Below, in pieces: positions 7,807 to 16,668 of a stretch of 64,000 bases of DNA (within the stretch, counting starts at the first letter, position 1; each line of letters starts with the position of its first letter). The stretch comes from JBOHDX01 sp050700835. GTDB taxonomy: Bacteria > Actinomycetota > Actinomycetes > Propionibacteriales > Nocardioidaceae. The translations under genes and the position numbers were made by a program. Under the pieces are notes generated by a model, which worked only from the letters and a program-made list of their open reading frames with translations, searched no databases and had not been told where the DNA came from. Where the stretch lies: positions 1 through 64,000 of the forward strand of contig JBOHDX010000048.1 of NCBI GenBank assembly GCA_050700835.1. Direction: 5' to 3'.

Positions 7807-8967
7807 ATGACGGTCCTCGCCAAGGGCGCGAACACACCCGTCGTCGTCGCCACCCTGCGGGCTGTGCTCGGCTGGGACACGCAGCCGGGCGCGCCCGATG
7901 TGGACGCGTCCGCACTGCTGCTCGGCGCGGCGGGAACGGTGCGCACCGACGGGGACTTCGTGTTCTACAACGCCCCCGCGCATGCGTCCGGCGCCGTCGC
8001 GCACCAGGGCAAGCAGACCGCGGGTGGCCGTGCCACCGACACCTTGACCATCGACCTGACGCGGCTCGAGCCGGACATCGAACGCGTGGTGCTGGCAGCG
8101 TCGGCCGACGGTGGGACGTTCGGCCAGGTGGCTAGCCTCTTCGTCAGCCTGGTCGATGCCGAAACCGGCGCCGAGGTCGCCCGCTTCGAGGACATGCGGG
8201 CCGGCGCCGAGACGGCGTTCGTCGTCGGTGAGCTGTATCGGCGCGGTGGCGCCTGGAGGTTCCGGGCCGTTGGTCAGGGCTGGGCGAACGGCCTTGCCGG
8301 CCTCGCCACCGACTTCGGGATCTCCGTCAAGGCGCCAGCAACGACAAGCGCCGTGCCGATTCCTCCTCCCCCTCGCCCGGCTGGGGTCGTCAACCTCGAC
8401 AAGGGCAAGGTCAGTCTGCGCAAGGGCGATCGCGTGAGCCTGGTCAAGTCGGGCGCCGCGCCGCTGAGCCACGTCGTCATGGGCCTCGGCTGGGACCCGG
8501 CCCGGCGCGGCAAGGACATCGACCTCGACGCCTCGGTCATCGCGTTCGACGCGTCCCGGCACCTTCTCGAGATCGTGTGGTTCCTGCACCTGGTCGCGTT
8601 CGACGGCGCTATCCGGCACGCCGGTGACAACCTGACCGGCGAGGGCGAGGGGGACGACGAGCAGATCCGGGTCGACCTGTCGGCGTTGCCGGCGCAGGTG
8701 CAGTCGCTGGTCTTCACGATCACGTCGTTCCGCGGGCAGAAGTTCACCGAGATCAGCCGGGCGTTCTGCCGGTTGGTCGACGAGGGCAGCGGCCAGGAGC
8801 TGGTGCGGTTCGACCTGACCGAGTCCGAGCCCTACACCGGCGTCGTCATGGCGGTGCTGACGCGTACCTCGGCCGGCGAGTGGGAGATGCGGGCCGATGG
8901 CGGCTACCACGACGCCACCACCGCCAAGGGCATGGTCGAGCCCGCTCAGGTCGCGCTCGCGTTCTAA
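7807..8967 (+). CDS. tandem TerD-domain stress protein
   Basis: 386 residues with two TerD domains joined by a Pro-rich linker ('AVPIPPPPRPAG'). The N-terminal copy (residues 1 to 175) is divergent: it has 'DVDASALLLGAAG' but lacks the full calcium-site motif. The C-terminal copy (about 195 to 386) carries 'DIDLDASVIAFD' and 'HAGDNLTGEGEGDDE', the Asp/Glu-rich calcium-binding segments of TerD. ATG 7807 follows GGCAGGA by a good distance; ATG 7798 is an in-frame alternative. TerD proteins are cytoplasmic calcium-binding stress proteins that work with TerC at the membrane. It is divergent from the HpcH operon and may be co-regulated with it. Confidence 0.88.
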   Translation: MTVLAKGANTPVVVATLRAVLGWDTQPGAPDVDASALLLGAAGTVRTDGDFVFYNAPAHASGAVAHQGKQTAGGRATDTLTIDLTRLEPDIERVVLAASADGGTFGQVASLFVSLVDAETGAEVARFEDMRAGAETAFVVGELYRRGGAWRFRAVGQGWANGLAGLATDFGISVKAPATTSAVPIPPPPRPAGVVNLDKGKVSLRKGDRVSLVKSGAAPLSHVVMGLGWDPARRGKDIDLDASVIAFDASRHLLEIVWFLHLVAFDGAIRHAGDNLTGEGEGDDEQIRVDLSALPAQVQSLVFTITSFRGQKFTEISRAFCRLVDEGSGQELVRFDLTESEPYTGVVMAVLTRTSAGEWEMRADGGYHDATTAKGMVEPAQVALAF

Positions 8968-9006
8968 CCGCCCGGGACCTGGGCCGCTCGGGACCTGATC
9001 GAAGCG

Positions 9007-9066
9007 GTGAGATCACACTTTGGAGCCGCTGTGCGGCCCGTCACTCGCCTCAATCTGTGATCTCGC
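9007..9066. repeat. 60-nt palindromic interspersed element, copy 1
   Basis: The element starts GTGAGATCAC and ends GTGATCTCGC. The ends pair as an 11-bp stem with one G-U pair, and inner arms (GAG/CTC and TT/AA) can extend it. It lies in the gap between two convergent TerD-family genes, where it could also act as a bidirectional terminator. A second copy with the same ends and exactly the same length is at 27011-27070. Confidence 0.7.
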
Positions 9067-9118
9067 CGCCGGGCTGGTTGGCGACGCACGTAGCCTCTTT
9101 GATCGTTGCGCGACGCGC

Positions 9119-9853
9119 CTACTTGCGGCCGGCCCGCCATTGCATGCCCCAGCCGTACGCCTCGTCGAGTGCGCGCTGGGTGCCCTGGACATAGCGCACC
9201 TCGCGCCGGACCGACACCTCGGAGCCGGTGTTCTCGAGCATCGCGATCGCGCACATCCGAGACCGCGGGTCGTGTTCGTCCAGGCGTACCTCGATCTGCG
9301 GTCCCGACGCCGGGAACAGCGTGACCACCCCGTTGGCCTCGGACCAGTTGGGTACGCCCTCGTAGATGAATGCGAACACCAGGATCCGCCGGATGTTGGC
9401 GGTCTGACTCAGGTCGATGAAGAGGTTCTCGCCGCCGGTGTTGGTGCCGCTGCGGTCGTCGCCGTCGAGCCGGGCGATCGGGTTCGGTCCCATCGAGTGC
9501 CGGTCACGGAACGCGTTGCCGAGCGCCTGAACGACGCCCTTCGAACCATCCGTGTAGTCGTACAGGCAGCCGAGGTCGAGGTCGATGGCTCCGGTGCCAC
9601 CGGCGAGCCGCTTGAGGAAGCCGCCTCCGGCCGGCGCCGGAGGGCGGGCGTTCCAGTTGAGGTTGATCCGCATCATGCCGCTGGCAGAGCCCTGCTTGGT
9701 CAACGACACCGCCGGAGCGGCTTTGGTCAACGTCACCTTGCCCGTGCTCGCCGCAGCCGGCGGTGCCCCGGGCGGCGGAGGCGGCGGTGCCCCAGGCGGC
9801 GGAGGCGGCGGCGGGCCGGACGTGGACGGCCGCTTCGTGTAGTCGATGCCCAT
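9119..9853 (-). CDS. TerA-like member of the TerD family with proline-rich N-terminus
   Basis: 244 residues from ATG 9853, which is preceded by GAGGGGC. Residues about 12 to 37 are a Pro/Gly/Ala tract (runs of six and seven prolines) encoded by a nearly perfect 27-bp DNA repeat. The rest is a TerD-type beta-sandwich: 'VTLTKAAPAVSLTKQG', 'INLNWNAR', 'AIDLDLGCLYDYTDGSKG', 'RLDGDDRSGTNTGGENLFIDL', then 'YVQGTQRALDEAYGWGMQW' at the end. The pattern DLDLG-x-L-Y plus GDDRSG is typical of TerA/TerF-like members. It is the last gene of the terD-terC operon, 34 bases after terC. Probable cytoplasmic calcium-dependent partner of TerC; confidence in the subfamily is moderate. Confidence 0.82.
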   Translation of the reverse strand: MGIDYTKRPSTSGPPPPPPPGAPPPPPPGAPPAAASTGKVTLTKAAPAVSLTKQGSASGMMRINLNWNARPPAPAGGGFLKRLAGGTGAIDLDLGCLYDYTDGSKGVVQALGNAFRDRHSMGPNPIARLDGDDRSGTNTGGENLFIDLSQTANIRRILVFAFIYEGVPNWSEANGVVTLFPASGPQIEVRLDEHDPRSRMCAIAMLENTGSEVSVRREVRYVQGTQRALDEAYGWGMQWRAGRK

Positions 9854-9887
9854 CAGGACTGCCCCTCGTGTGGGTGGGTGTGTTGTG

Positions 9888-11003
9888 TCACGGTACGGCG
9901 GCGCCGAGCTCCTCACGAGCGCCCGATGAGTCGTCGTGGTCCCGGCGCCGGTTGCGGAGCACGGACGACACGAACGCGGCGGCGATGAACCCGACGCCGA
10001 TCAGGCCGGTGACGACTTCGGGGACCTCGTGCTTGATGGTCACCAGCAGGATCACGGCGAGGGCGCCGATCGCCCAGTGGGCTCCGTGCTCGAGATAGAC
10101 GTACTCGCTCAAAGTGCCCTTGCGGACGAGGTAGACGGTCAGCGACCGGATGTACATCGCACCGACCCCGAGCCCGACGGCGATGATGAAGATGTCCTGG
10201 GTGATCGCGAACGCGCCGATCACACCGTCGAAGGAGAAGGACGCGTCGAGCACCTCGAGGTACAGGAACAGGAACACGGCCGCCTTGCCGGTGGCGCGTA
10301 CCAGCCGGGTAGGGCCACCGGTCGGGACGCCGGTGCCCTCGTGAGTCTCGTCGTCCTCGTCGTCCCCGCCCGCCTCGAACAACTCCCCCAGCCCGTTGAC
10401 CAGCAGATAGGTGATGATGCCGAGCACGCCTGCCACCATCACGGTGTCGACATGCTTGGCGAACGCCTCGGCTGCCGCGGTCAGGGCGCCAAGCGCGACG
10501 ACGACCGACAGCTGGTCGAGCTTGCCGATCCGGGCCAACGGGCCCTCCAGCCACGTCAGCCAGCGGATCTCCCGATCCTCAAGGATGAAGTCGAGGAACA
10601 GGATCAGCAAGAACATGCCGCCGAACGCAGCGATGCTGGGATGCGCCGCGTGCAGCAGGTTCGCATAGGTGCCAGGGGTGTCGACCGAGCCGCCGTCGAG
10701 GGCCAGGTGCACCGCGGTGACCGGGCTCAGTCGGGCCGTGATGCCGACGATGATGAGCGGAAACACCAACCGCATGCCGAACACCGCGATCACGATGCCC
10801 ACGGTCAGGAACATCTTCTGCCAGAACGCACTCATGCGTTGCAGCACCGTGGCGTTGACGACCGCGTTGTCGAACGACAACGAGATCTCCAGGATCGACA
10901 GGATCGCGACCAGGGCGAACGCGCTGGGGCCACCCAGGATGAAGGCGCCGGCCAGCGCCACGACCGTGATGCCGAAGGACCATCCGAAGGTCTTGAGGAT
11001 CAC
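9888..11003 (-). CDS. TerC-like integral membrane protein (DUF475)
   Basis: 371 residues with about nine hydrophobic segments. Conserved features are 'LEISLSFDNAVVNA' in the first third and 'YLEVLDASFSFDGVIGAFAI' in the second half; these acidic residues inside membrane helices are the hallmark of the TerC superfamily, linked to metal handling at the membrane. A charged loop 'GGDDEDDETHEG' sits near residue 225. The GTG start at 11003 lies 4 bases after the terD stop, so the genes are coupled. In Ter systems TerC is the membrane anchor that interacts with TerD-type proteins. Some TerC-superfamily members export manganese; which role applies here cannot be told. Confidence 0.88.
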   Translation of the reverse strand: MILKTFGWSFGITVVALAGAFILGGPSAFALVAILSILEISLSFDNAVVNATVLQRMSAFWQKMFLTVGIVIAVFGMRLVFPLIIVGITARLSPVTAVHLALDGGSVDTPGTYANLLHAAHPSIAAFGGMFLLILFLDFILEDREIRWLTWLEGPLARIGKLDQLSVVVALGALTAAAEAFAKHVDTVMVAGVLGIITYLLVNGLGELFEAGGDDEDDETHEGTGVPTGGPTRLVRATGKAAVFLFLYLEVLDASFSFDGVIGAFAITQDIFIIAVGLGVGAMYIRSLTVYLVRKGTLSEYVYLEHGAHWAIGALAVILLVTIKHEVPEVVTGLIGVGFIAAAFVSSVLRNRRRDHDDSSGAREELGAAVP

Positions 11004-11007
11004 CAGG

Positions 11008-11586
11008 TCATCCGACGTTCACGCCATAGTCCTGCGCGATCCCGCGCAGACCGGACGCGTAGCCCTGGCCGACCGCCCGGAACTTCCACTCGCCGCCGTT
11101 GCGATAGAGTTCGCCGAACACCATCGCGGTCTCGGTGGAGGCGTCCTCGGTGAGGTCGTAGCGGGCCAGCTCGCTGTTGTTGGCCTGGTCGACGATCCGG
11201 ATGAACGCGTTGGTGACCTGGCCGAACGACTGGCCCCGCGACTCGGCATCGTAGATGGACACCGGGAAGACCACCTTGTCGACGGTGGCGGGAACAGACA
11301 CGAGGTTGACCTTGATCACCTCGTCGTCACCCTCGCCCTCGCCGGTCAGGTTGTCTCCGGTGTGCTCCACGGAGCCGTCGGGTGAGCGCAGGTTGTTGAA
11401 GAACACGAAGTTCTGGTCGTCGATGACCTTGCCGCCTGCTCCGCACAACATCGCACTGGCGTCCAGGTCGAAGTCGGCGCCGGTGGTGGTGCGGACGTCC
11501 CAGCCGAGACCGACCGACACGGCGGTCAAGCTGGGAGCGAGCTTGGACAGCGAGACGTTGCCGCCCTTGGACAGAGATACGGACAC
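11008..11586 (-). CDS. terD: TerD-family calcium-binding stress protein
   Basis: 192 residues, canonical single-domain TerD. It begins MSVSLSKGGNVSLSKLAP and shows 'VGLGWDVRTTTGADFDLDAS', 'EHTGDNLTGEGEGDDEVI' and 'GELYRNGGEWKFRAVGQGY'. The DLDAS and GDNLTGEGEGDDE segments carry the acidic calcium ligands known from TerD structures. The GTG start at 11586 follows GGAGG by 6 bases. It is the first gene of a three-gene operon with the TerC-like and TerA-like genes. The role is general envelope, oxidative or tellurite stress resistance; tellurite itself may not be the natural stress. Confidence 0.95.
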   Translation of the reverse strand: MSVSLSKGGNVSLSKLAPSLTAVSVGLGWDVRTTTGADFDLDASAMLCGAGGKVIDDQNFVFFNNLRSPDGSVEHTGDNLTGEGEGDDEVIKVNLVSVPATVDKVVFPVSIYDAESRGQSFGQVTNAFIRIVDQANNSELARYDLTEDASTETAMVFGELYRNGGEWKFRAVGQGYASGLRGIAQDYGVNVG

Positions 11587-11662
11587 GATTACCTCCGGAG
11601 AATTGTTGGGTCAGACGGTGAGGCCGTAGGGCGAACGCGGACGTCCGTCTCCTTCTGTCGTC

Positions 11663-11692
11663 CTGTTGGTGCGCTGGCTGTTGGTGCGCTGG
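11663..11692. repeat. 15-bp tandem repeat in the terD / antiporter divergent gap
   Basis: CTGTTGGTGCGCTGG occurs twice in tandem (11663-11677, 11678-11692) and a third partial copy follows. CCCCAATGGGTGG is also duplicated near 11808-11832. The 291-base gap between the divergent terD and antiporter starts must hold both promoters, but I see no clear -10/-35 pair. Confidence 0.65.
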
Positions 11693-11877
11693 CTGTTGCC
11701 ACGTTGCGGCGATCCTATCCGGACGCCGGTGACGCAGGGCCTGCGCGCAAGCAGGGCGCCAGCGGCGCGGCCGGCCCACCTGGTGCCTGCCCGTCTGGAA
11801 CGCTGTCCCCAATGGGTGGCCCCAATGGGTGGGCGCCGGGGCCGGCCGGTTGCGTGCAGGAGCGGAGGTGAACGTCG

Positions 11878-13338
11878 GTGAGCGACACCATCACGTTCGG
11901 CCTGCTGCTCACTCTGCTGGCCGGTGGCCTCCTGCTCGCGGTGGTGTCCAACCTGCTCGGCGAGCGCGCGCGGATCCCGGCACCGGCACTGTTCCTCGTC
12001 GGCGCCGCGGTCCTGTCCGACCTGTTCCCGAGTCTGGCTCCGCACTCCATCGTGAGCGTGCAGCGCGTCGTGACGGTCGCCCTGGTCGTGATCTTGTTCG
12101 ACGGCGGCATGCACATCGGCCGGGGACGGCTGCGTACCAACGCCGGCGCGATCGTCTGGCTCGGGGTCGCGGGCACCGTGGTCACCGCAGGTGCGCTGAC
12201 CGTGTTCTCCCACGTGGCGCTGGGCTTCGAGTGGCGGACGTCGCTGCTGCTGGCGACCGCGCTGGCTCCGACCGACCCCGCAGTGGTGTTCTCCGTCCTC
12301 GGCCGCCGCGAGGTGTCCGGTCGCGCCGGCGTCCTGCTCGAGGGCGAGTCTGGCGCCAACGACCCGGTCGGCATCGCGTTGATGGTGGTGCTGCTCGGCG
12401 CCGGATCCACCGCAGGTCTGGGCGATGTGGCCCAAGGGGTCGGTGAGTTTGCCCTGCAGATGGGCGTCGGCGGAGTCGTCGGTGTCGCGGGCGGACTGGC
12501 GATGACGTGGCTGATGCGCCGGACCCTGCCGGCCGAGGGGTTGTACCCGATCCGGGTTCTCGCCGGCGCCGGGCTCGTCTTCGGCCTGGCCACGCTGGCG
12601 CACGGGTCTGGGTTCCTCGCGGTGTTCGTGGCCGGCATCGTGCTCGGCGACGTCCGGGCGCCGTACAAGCGGGAGATCGAGCGGTTCCATTCCGCTCTCG
12701 CCAGTCTCGGTGAGATCGTCGCCTTCGCCGCGCTCGGCCTGACCGTGAAGGTGAGCGGCCTCGGACACGGGCACGCGTGGGAGATCGGTCTCCTGGTCGC
12801 GGTGGTGCTCGGCTTCGCGATCCGGCCGGTGCTGCTCGGCGCCTTGCTGGTCCCCTTGCGGCTCACTCGCGGCGAGCGCCTGTTCGTCGCGTTCTCCGGG
12901 CTCAAGGGCGCGGTGCCGGTACTCCTGGGAACGTACCTGCTCAGCGAGGGGGTCCCCGACGCGACGCGCTTGTACGACGTGGTGGTCGTCGTGGTCGCGT
13001 TCTCGGTCGTGGTGCAGGGCGGTCTGGTCCCGACCGTGGCGCGGCGTCTGGGTGTGCCTATGCGCGTCGTCGAACCCGAACCCTGGTCGCTCGGCCTCAG
13101 GTTCCGGGACGAACCGAGCGGCCAGCGCAGCTATCAGGTGGCGGCCGGTTCTGCCGCTGACGGGAGCCGGATCGAGGATCTGCCGTTCGGCGACGATGCC
13201 TGGATCAGCTTCGTGAGCCGCAACGGCGCGCTCGTGCAGGTGCGCGGCGAGACGACTCTGCAGTCGGGCGATGTCGTGCTGGTCCTCGTGGACGTGGACG
13301 ACGCGGCGGTGATCGACGAGGTCTTCGTGGCGCGTTGA
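11878..13338 (+). CDS. NhaP-type cation/proton antiporter with C-terminal RCK_C domain
   Basis: 486 residues. The first 390 form a 12-13 helix CPA1-type antiporter with 'LFDGGMHIGR', 'ATALAPTDPAVVFSVLG' and 'EGESGANDPVGIALMV', the motifs of the ion-translocation site. Residues about 400 to 486 ('YQVAAGSAADGSRIEDLPF' to 'GDVVLVLVDV') are a TrkA-C/RCK_C regulatory domain, as in the CvrA/NhaP2 potassium/proton antiporters. The GTG start follows GGAGG by about 10 bases. It probably exports K+ or Na+ in exchange for protons at the plasma membrane. It is divergent from terD and stands alone. Confidence 0.9.
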   Translation: MSDTITFGLLLTLLAGGLLLAVVSNLLGERARIPAPALFLVGAAVLSDLFPSLAPHSIVSVQRVVTVALVVILFDGGMHIGRGRLRTNAGAIVWLGVAGTVVTAGALTVFSHVALGFEWRTSLLLATALAPTDPAVVFSVLGRREVSGRAGVLLEGESGANDPVGIALMVVLLGAGSTAGLGDVAQGVGEFALQMGVGGVVGVAGGLAMTWLMRRTLPAEGLYPIRVLAGAGLVFGLATLAHGSGFLAVFVAGIVLGDVRAPYKREIERFHSALASLGEIVAFAALGLTVKVSGLGHGHAWEIGLLVAVVLGFAIRPVLLGALLVPLRLTRGERLFVAFSGLKGAVPVLLGTYLLSEGVPDATRLYDVVVVVVAFSVVVQGGLVPTVARRLGVPMRVVEPEPWSLGLRFRDEPSGQRSYQVAAGSAADGSRIEDLPFGDDAWISFVSRNGALVQVRGETTLQSGDVVLVLVDVDDAAVIDEVFVAR

Positions 13339-13357
13339 CCCGCCCGGCAGGAGCCGG

Positions 13358-14563
13358 TCAGACGACGGGTACGTCCTCGAAGATCGAAGCGGCATTCGAG
13401 GCGGCATTAGCGCGCGGGAGCGCGATGAGCGTGCCCAGCTCCTCTCCTCGGTCCGGCTCGGCGATGCTGGACAAGTAGACCAGCAAGGCGTCGATGCCGA
13501 CGACGCCGACCGTCTCGCCCTGCTCGGTGATGCACACGACCGGCGCGTACCGCTGCTCCTGCGGCCTGGTCATGGCGCGGCGCGCCACCATGCGCGGCGA
13601 CGCGGTGATCGTGGTCGTCATCACGGGCAGCGAGACGAGCTCGCCCCAGGGGTCGTGCACGACGAGCGCCATCGGCCGTCCGGTCGAGTCGCAGACCACA
13701 CCTGGGCGGTCGAACTCTCCGAGCTTCAGCCGGTCGGCCGGGACCATCAGGCGCTCGATGGTGTCGGTGGCGCTGTGCTTGATCACCGACTTCACCGCGC
13801 GGCGGACGTCCTGGGAGGCGTCGGTCCACCCGGGAGCCGGGCGGCCGGCGTACCAACCCTGCGCCAGGGGCACGCCCATGGCGGTCAGGGCGCGGAGCTC
13901 TCCCTCGGTCTCGACGCCTTCGGCGACGACCCACGCGTTCAACCGGTCCGACAGCTCGCCGAGCATCTGCACCACGGCGTACTTCGCGGGGTCGGTGTGA
14001 CAGCCGACGACGAGGTCACGGTCTATCTTGACCACGTCGGGACGCAGGGCGAGCAAGGCCCGCAGCCCGCTGTAGCCCGAGCCGGTGTCGTCGACCGCGA
14101 GAAGCGCACCGGCCGCCCGCAGCTTGCCGAAGATCTCGATCATCGCCGCGGTCTCGTCCAGCGGCACGTGCTCGGTCAGCTCGATCACCACCCGGTCGAG
14201 CGGTCCACGGCTCAAGAAGGCGTTGAGCACGACCGGCTCGATCAGGGCGTCGGGGTCAACGTTGACCGAGATGAAGGTGTTGGCCGGGAGCTCGTCGAGC
14301 ATGTCCAGCGACAGCTCGATCGCCATCGCGTTGAGTGCCGCGCCGTAGCCGAGCTGCTGGGCCGCCGCAAACCACTGATCCGGCGGCGCATCCGGCTCAC
14401 CGTCGAAGCGGCTGAGCATCTCGTAGCCGGCCACAGATCCGTCGTGCAGCGAAACGATCGGCTGCGCGAGGACCGTCATCGCGACCTCGTCGTCGAGGAC
14501 CTCGCGGATTGCGCGCGCCCACGCCGCCAGGCTGATCCCGGCATCGGGTGACCCGCTGGTCAT
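13358..14563 (-). CDS. EAL-domain cyclic-di-GMP phosphodiesterase
   Basis: 401 residues. The EAL domain covers about residues 20 to 245. The signature Glu is in 'GYEMLSRF' (EML in place of EAL). Other active-site motifs are present: 'FISVNVDPDAL', 'VIELTEH', 'LAVDDTGSGYSGL', 'DVVKIDRDLV', 'WVVAEGVET' and 'LAQGWYAG', so catalytic activity is likely. The C-terminal 140 residues ('LGEFDRPGVVCDSTGRPMALVV' region onwards) look like a degenerate CBS-type sensor pair. No membrane segment and no GGDEF partner gene is nearby. ATG 14563 follows GAGGAG. It would hydrolyse c-di-GMP to pGpG. Confidence 0.9.
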   Translation of the reverse strand: MTSGSPDAGISLAAWARAIREVLDDEVAMTVLAQPIVSLHDGSVAGYEMLSRFDGEPDAPPDQWFAAAQQLGYGAALNAMAIELSLDMLDELPANTFISVNVDPDALIEPVVLNAFLSRGPLDRVVIELTEHVPLDETAAMIEIFGKLRAAGALLAVDDTGSGYSGLRALLALRPDVVKIDRDLVVGCHTDPAKYAVVQMLGELSDRLNAWVVAEGVETEGELRALTAMGVPLAQGWYAGRPAPGWTDASQDVRRAVKSVIKHSATDTIERLMVPADRLKLGEFDRPGVVCDSTGRPMALVVHDPWGELVSLPVMTTTITASPRMVARRAMTRPQEQRYAPVVCITEQGETVGVVGIDALLVYLSSIAEPDRGEELGTLIALPRANAASNAASIFEDVPVV

Positions 14564-14780
14564 GGGGAATCTGCTCCTCGGTGGTCTGAGCCAGGTTTCG
14601 TGCACGCCGCTGGTGCGGTGCCGGGCCTAGGCTTGCGGACTACCGCGCAGGACGGAATACAGATGTGGCGCACTCATCCGTTCAGCGCAGACATTCGCCC
14701 GAACGTCCTCCGCCGTGGCCGGGACTCGTCACGGGGGGCGCTTCTGTGGCGACTGCGGGTGACCGGACCGGGAGGACTCG

Positions 14781-15386
14781 ATGAAGGCAGCGGAGTGGGA
14801 CACGCGGTACGCCGAACAACCGGGCATGTGGGGCGAAGAGCCCAATGCGACCGTCGCTTCGCTGCTCGCCGGCAGTGCCCCGGGGACCGCAGTCGACCTG
14901 GCCTGCGGCGACGGACGCAACGCCGCGTGGCTCGCGCGTAACCGATGGACCGTAACCGGAGTCGACTTCTCGGGTGTGGCCATCCACGCAGCTCACGCCC
15001 GGCCGAGCGCGCCAGGCACGGTCGACTGGGTGGTCGCTGACGTGGCGGCGTGGTCACCGTCCGCCGCGGTCGATCTGGTTCTCGTCGCGTACCTCCACCT
15101 GCCTCCACCGAGCCTGGGCGACCTGCTCGCCCGCGCTGCCGGGTGGCTGCGACCCGGTGGCCGGTTGGTCTATCTCGGCCATGCCCGAGAGAACCTCACC
15201 CATGGGGTCGGCGGCCCTCCGGACCCGGCCGTGCTGCCGACCGTGGGTCTGCTCGCCGAGGCGCTCGACGGGTCGTGCGTGTCCCGGCTCGAGCACGTGG
15301 ACCGGCCGACCGACGCGGGACACGCGATCGACGTGCTGGCCGTGGTCACGCCCTGGGGCGCCGAGACGCGCCCACGTCCGTCCTGA
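14781..15386 (+). CDS. class I SAM-dependent methyltransferase
   Basis: 201 residues, TehB-like short methyltransferase. It starts 'MKAAEWDTRYAEQPGMWGEEPNATV' in two pieces typical of the family, followed by the SAM-binding loop 'AVDLACGDGRNAAWLA', the acidic ribose ligand in 'VTGVDFSG', 'VVADVAAW' and 'LRPGGRLVYLGHA'. GGGAGGA lies 5 bases before the ATG. TehB-type enzymes can methylate tellurite or other chalcogen compounds, but this short form is common and its substrate is unknown. It stands alone between the EAL gene and the mca operon. Confidence 0.87.
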   Translation: MKAAEWDTRYAEQPGMWGEEPNATVASLLAGSAPGTAVDLACGDGRNAAWLARNRWTVTGVDFSGVAIHAAHARPSAPGTVDWVVADVAAWSPSAAVDLVLVAYLHLPPPSLGDLLARAAGWLRPGGRLVYLGHARENLTHGVGGPPDPAVLPTVGLLAEALDGSCVSRLEHVDRPTDAGHAIDVLAVVTPWGAETRPRPS

Positions 15387-15454
15387 GCGGTCGCCCGGTC
15401 CGCACTGAGCCCCGGTCTGAACGCTCGGTCCGAGCCCCCGGTCTGAGCGCCCGG

Positions 15455-15760
15455 TCAGGGGGTCCGAGGCTCTCCCGGGTCACCGGTGTCGTCAGGCTCG
15501 CCCCCTCGGCGGGGCGGCGGAGCGCCTCTGTCAGCACGCCGGCCGTCGCCATCCCGCGCCTCCCCGGGTCCCGGCGACGGCTCGTCGGGACTCTCGTCGA
15601 ACTTCACCTTGCGAAGCTGTCTGCGGAAGCTGAGCATCAGCAGGACGGTGGCGACCGCAAGGCCCACGATCACGAGGGCGCCGACCAGTCCGGCGTTGAC
15701 CTTCGAGCCCTGGACCGCGAGCAGCATCCGGTGGCCGGCTGCCGCAGATGTGCCGTTCAT
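15455..15760 (-). CDS. small single-span membrane protein downstream of mca
   Basis: 101 residues. ATG 15760 overlaps the mca stop (ATGA) and has GAGGAG in front. Residues about 20 to 44 form one membrane helix ('VGALVIVGLAVATVLLMLSF'), followed by a basic 'RRQLRKVKF' and a charged Pro/Gly/Asp-rich tail, which suggests an N-out, C-in orientation. Small proteins of this type commonly follow mca in actinomycetes. No function is known; coupling suggests it is made together with Mca. Confidence 0.78.
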   Translation of the reverse strand: MNGTSAAAGHRMLLAVQGSKVNAGLVGALVIVGLAVATVLLMLSFRRQLRKVKFDESPDEPSPGPGEARDGDGRRADRGAPPPRRGGEPDDTGDPGEPRTP

Positions 15761-16650
15761 GCGGTGCTCCTCACCTGCGACGTCTCGCTGCGAAGCCCGG
15801 CGAACAGGTCGTCCTCGGGCAGGTTGACGTCGACCAGCGTCCTGGCCAGCTCGAAGTCCTCGGTCGGCCAGGCCGCCTGGTGCACGTCGAGCGGGACGGC
15901 GAACCACGATCCGCCCGGGTCGATCTGGGTGGCGTGGGCGAGCAGTGCTCGGTCCCGAACCGGGAAGTAGTCCGCGCACCAGACCCGGGTGGTGATCCGC
16001 GCCTCGTGCTCGGGGTCGGGCTTCCACTCGGCCAACCGCTCGGCGTATGGCGACTCCATGCCTCGCCTCTGCATCTCGTCGTGCAGCGCCTGGGTACGCG
16101 CGCGATGGAAGCCGTGGTGGTAGTAGAGCTTGGAAGGGCTCCAGGCCGCTCCGGCGTCGGGGAACCGGTCGGGGTCACCGGCGGACTCGAAGGCGGCCAC
16201 GGACACCTCGTGGCAGCGCACGTGGTCGGGGTGGGGGTAGCCGCCGTTCTCGTCGTAGGTCGTCATGACCTGCGGGCGGACCTGGCGGACCACCCGCACG
16301 AGTCGTTCGGTGGCGACCTCCAACGGCTCCAGAGCGAAGCAGCCCTCCGGCAACGGCGGCCGCGGGTCGCCCTCGGGCCAGCCGGAGTCCACGAAGCCGA
16401 GCCACTCCTGGGTGACTCCCAGGATCGCCCGTGCCGCATCCATCTCCTGACGCCGGATCGCACTGATATTGGCGAGCACGTCGGGGCGGTCCATGTTGGG
16501 GTTCAGGATCGACCCACGCTCGCCGCCGGTGCAGGTGACCACGTGGACGTCGACGCCCTCGGCGACGTACTTCGCCGTGCTGGCGGCACCCTTGCTCGAC
16601 TCGTCGTCGGGGTGGGCGTGCACGTGCATCAGACGCAGCTGCTCGGTCAC
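15757..16650 (-). CDS. mca: mycothiol S-conjugate amidase
   Basis: 297 residues, the usual length for Mca. Zinc-binding motifs of the MshB/Mca (PIG-L) family are visible: 'HVHAHPDDESSKGAAS' at the N-terminus, and 'YDENGGYPHPDHVRCHEVS' near residue 140. Mca cleaves mycothiol conjugates at the amide bond, releasing a mercapturic acid for export and recycling GlcN-Ins to mycothiol, so it detoxifies electrophiles and antibiotics. GTG 16650 gives the family-like start VTEQLRLMHVHAHPDDE; AGGAGG sits only 3 bases before it. ATG 16671 is an alternative that would begin in the upstream repeat array. Its presence implies a mycothiol-producing actinomycete. Confidence 0.95.
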   Translation of the reverse strand: MTEQLRLMHVHAHPDDESSKGAASTAKYVAEGVDVHVVTCTGGERGSILNPNMDRPDVLANISAIRRQEMDAARAILGVTQEWLGFVDSGWPEGDPRPPLPEGCFALEPLEVATERLVRVVRQVRPQVMTTYDENGGYPHPDHVRCHEVSVAAFESAGDPDRFPDAGAAWSPSKLYYHHGFHRARTQALHDEMQRRGMESPYAERLAEWKPDPEHEARITTRVWCADYFPVRDRALLAHATQIDPGGSWFAVPLDVHQAAWPTEDFELARTLVDVNLPEDDLFAGLRSETSQVRSTA

Positions 16651-16668
16651 GATCCTCCTGGGTGGCTC

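Noticed and set aside
11611..13407. A 598-codon minus-strand frame opposite the antiporter gene
   Set aside because: Composition is His/Arg/Gln-rich shadow sequence; the plus strand encodes a complete antiporter.
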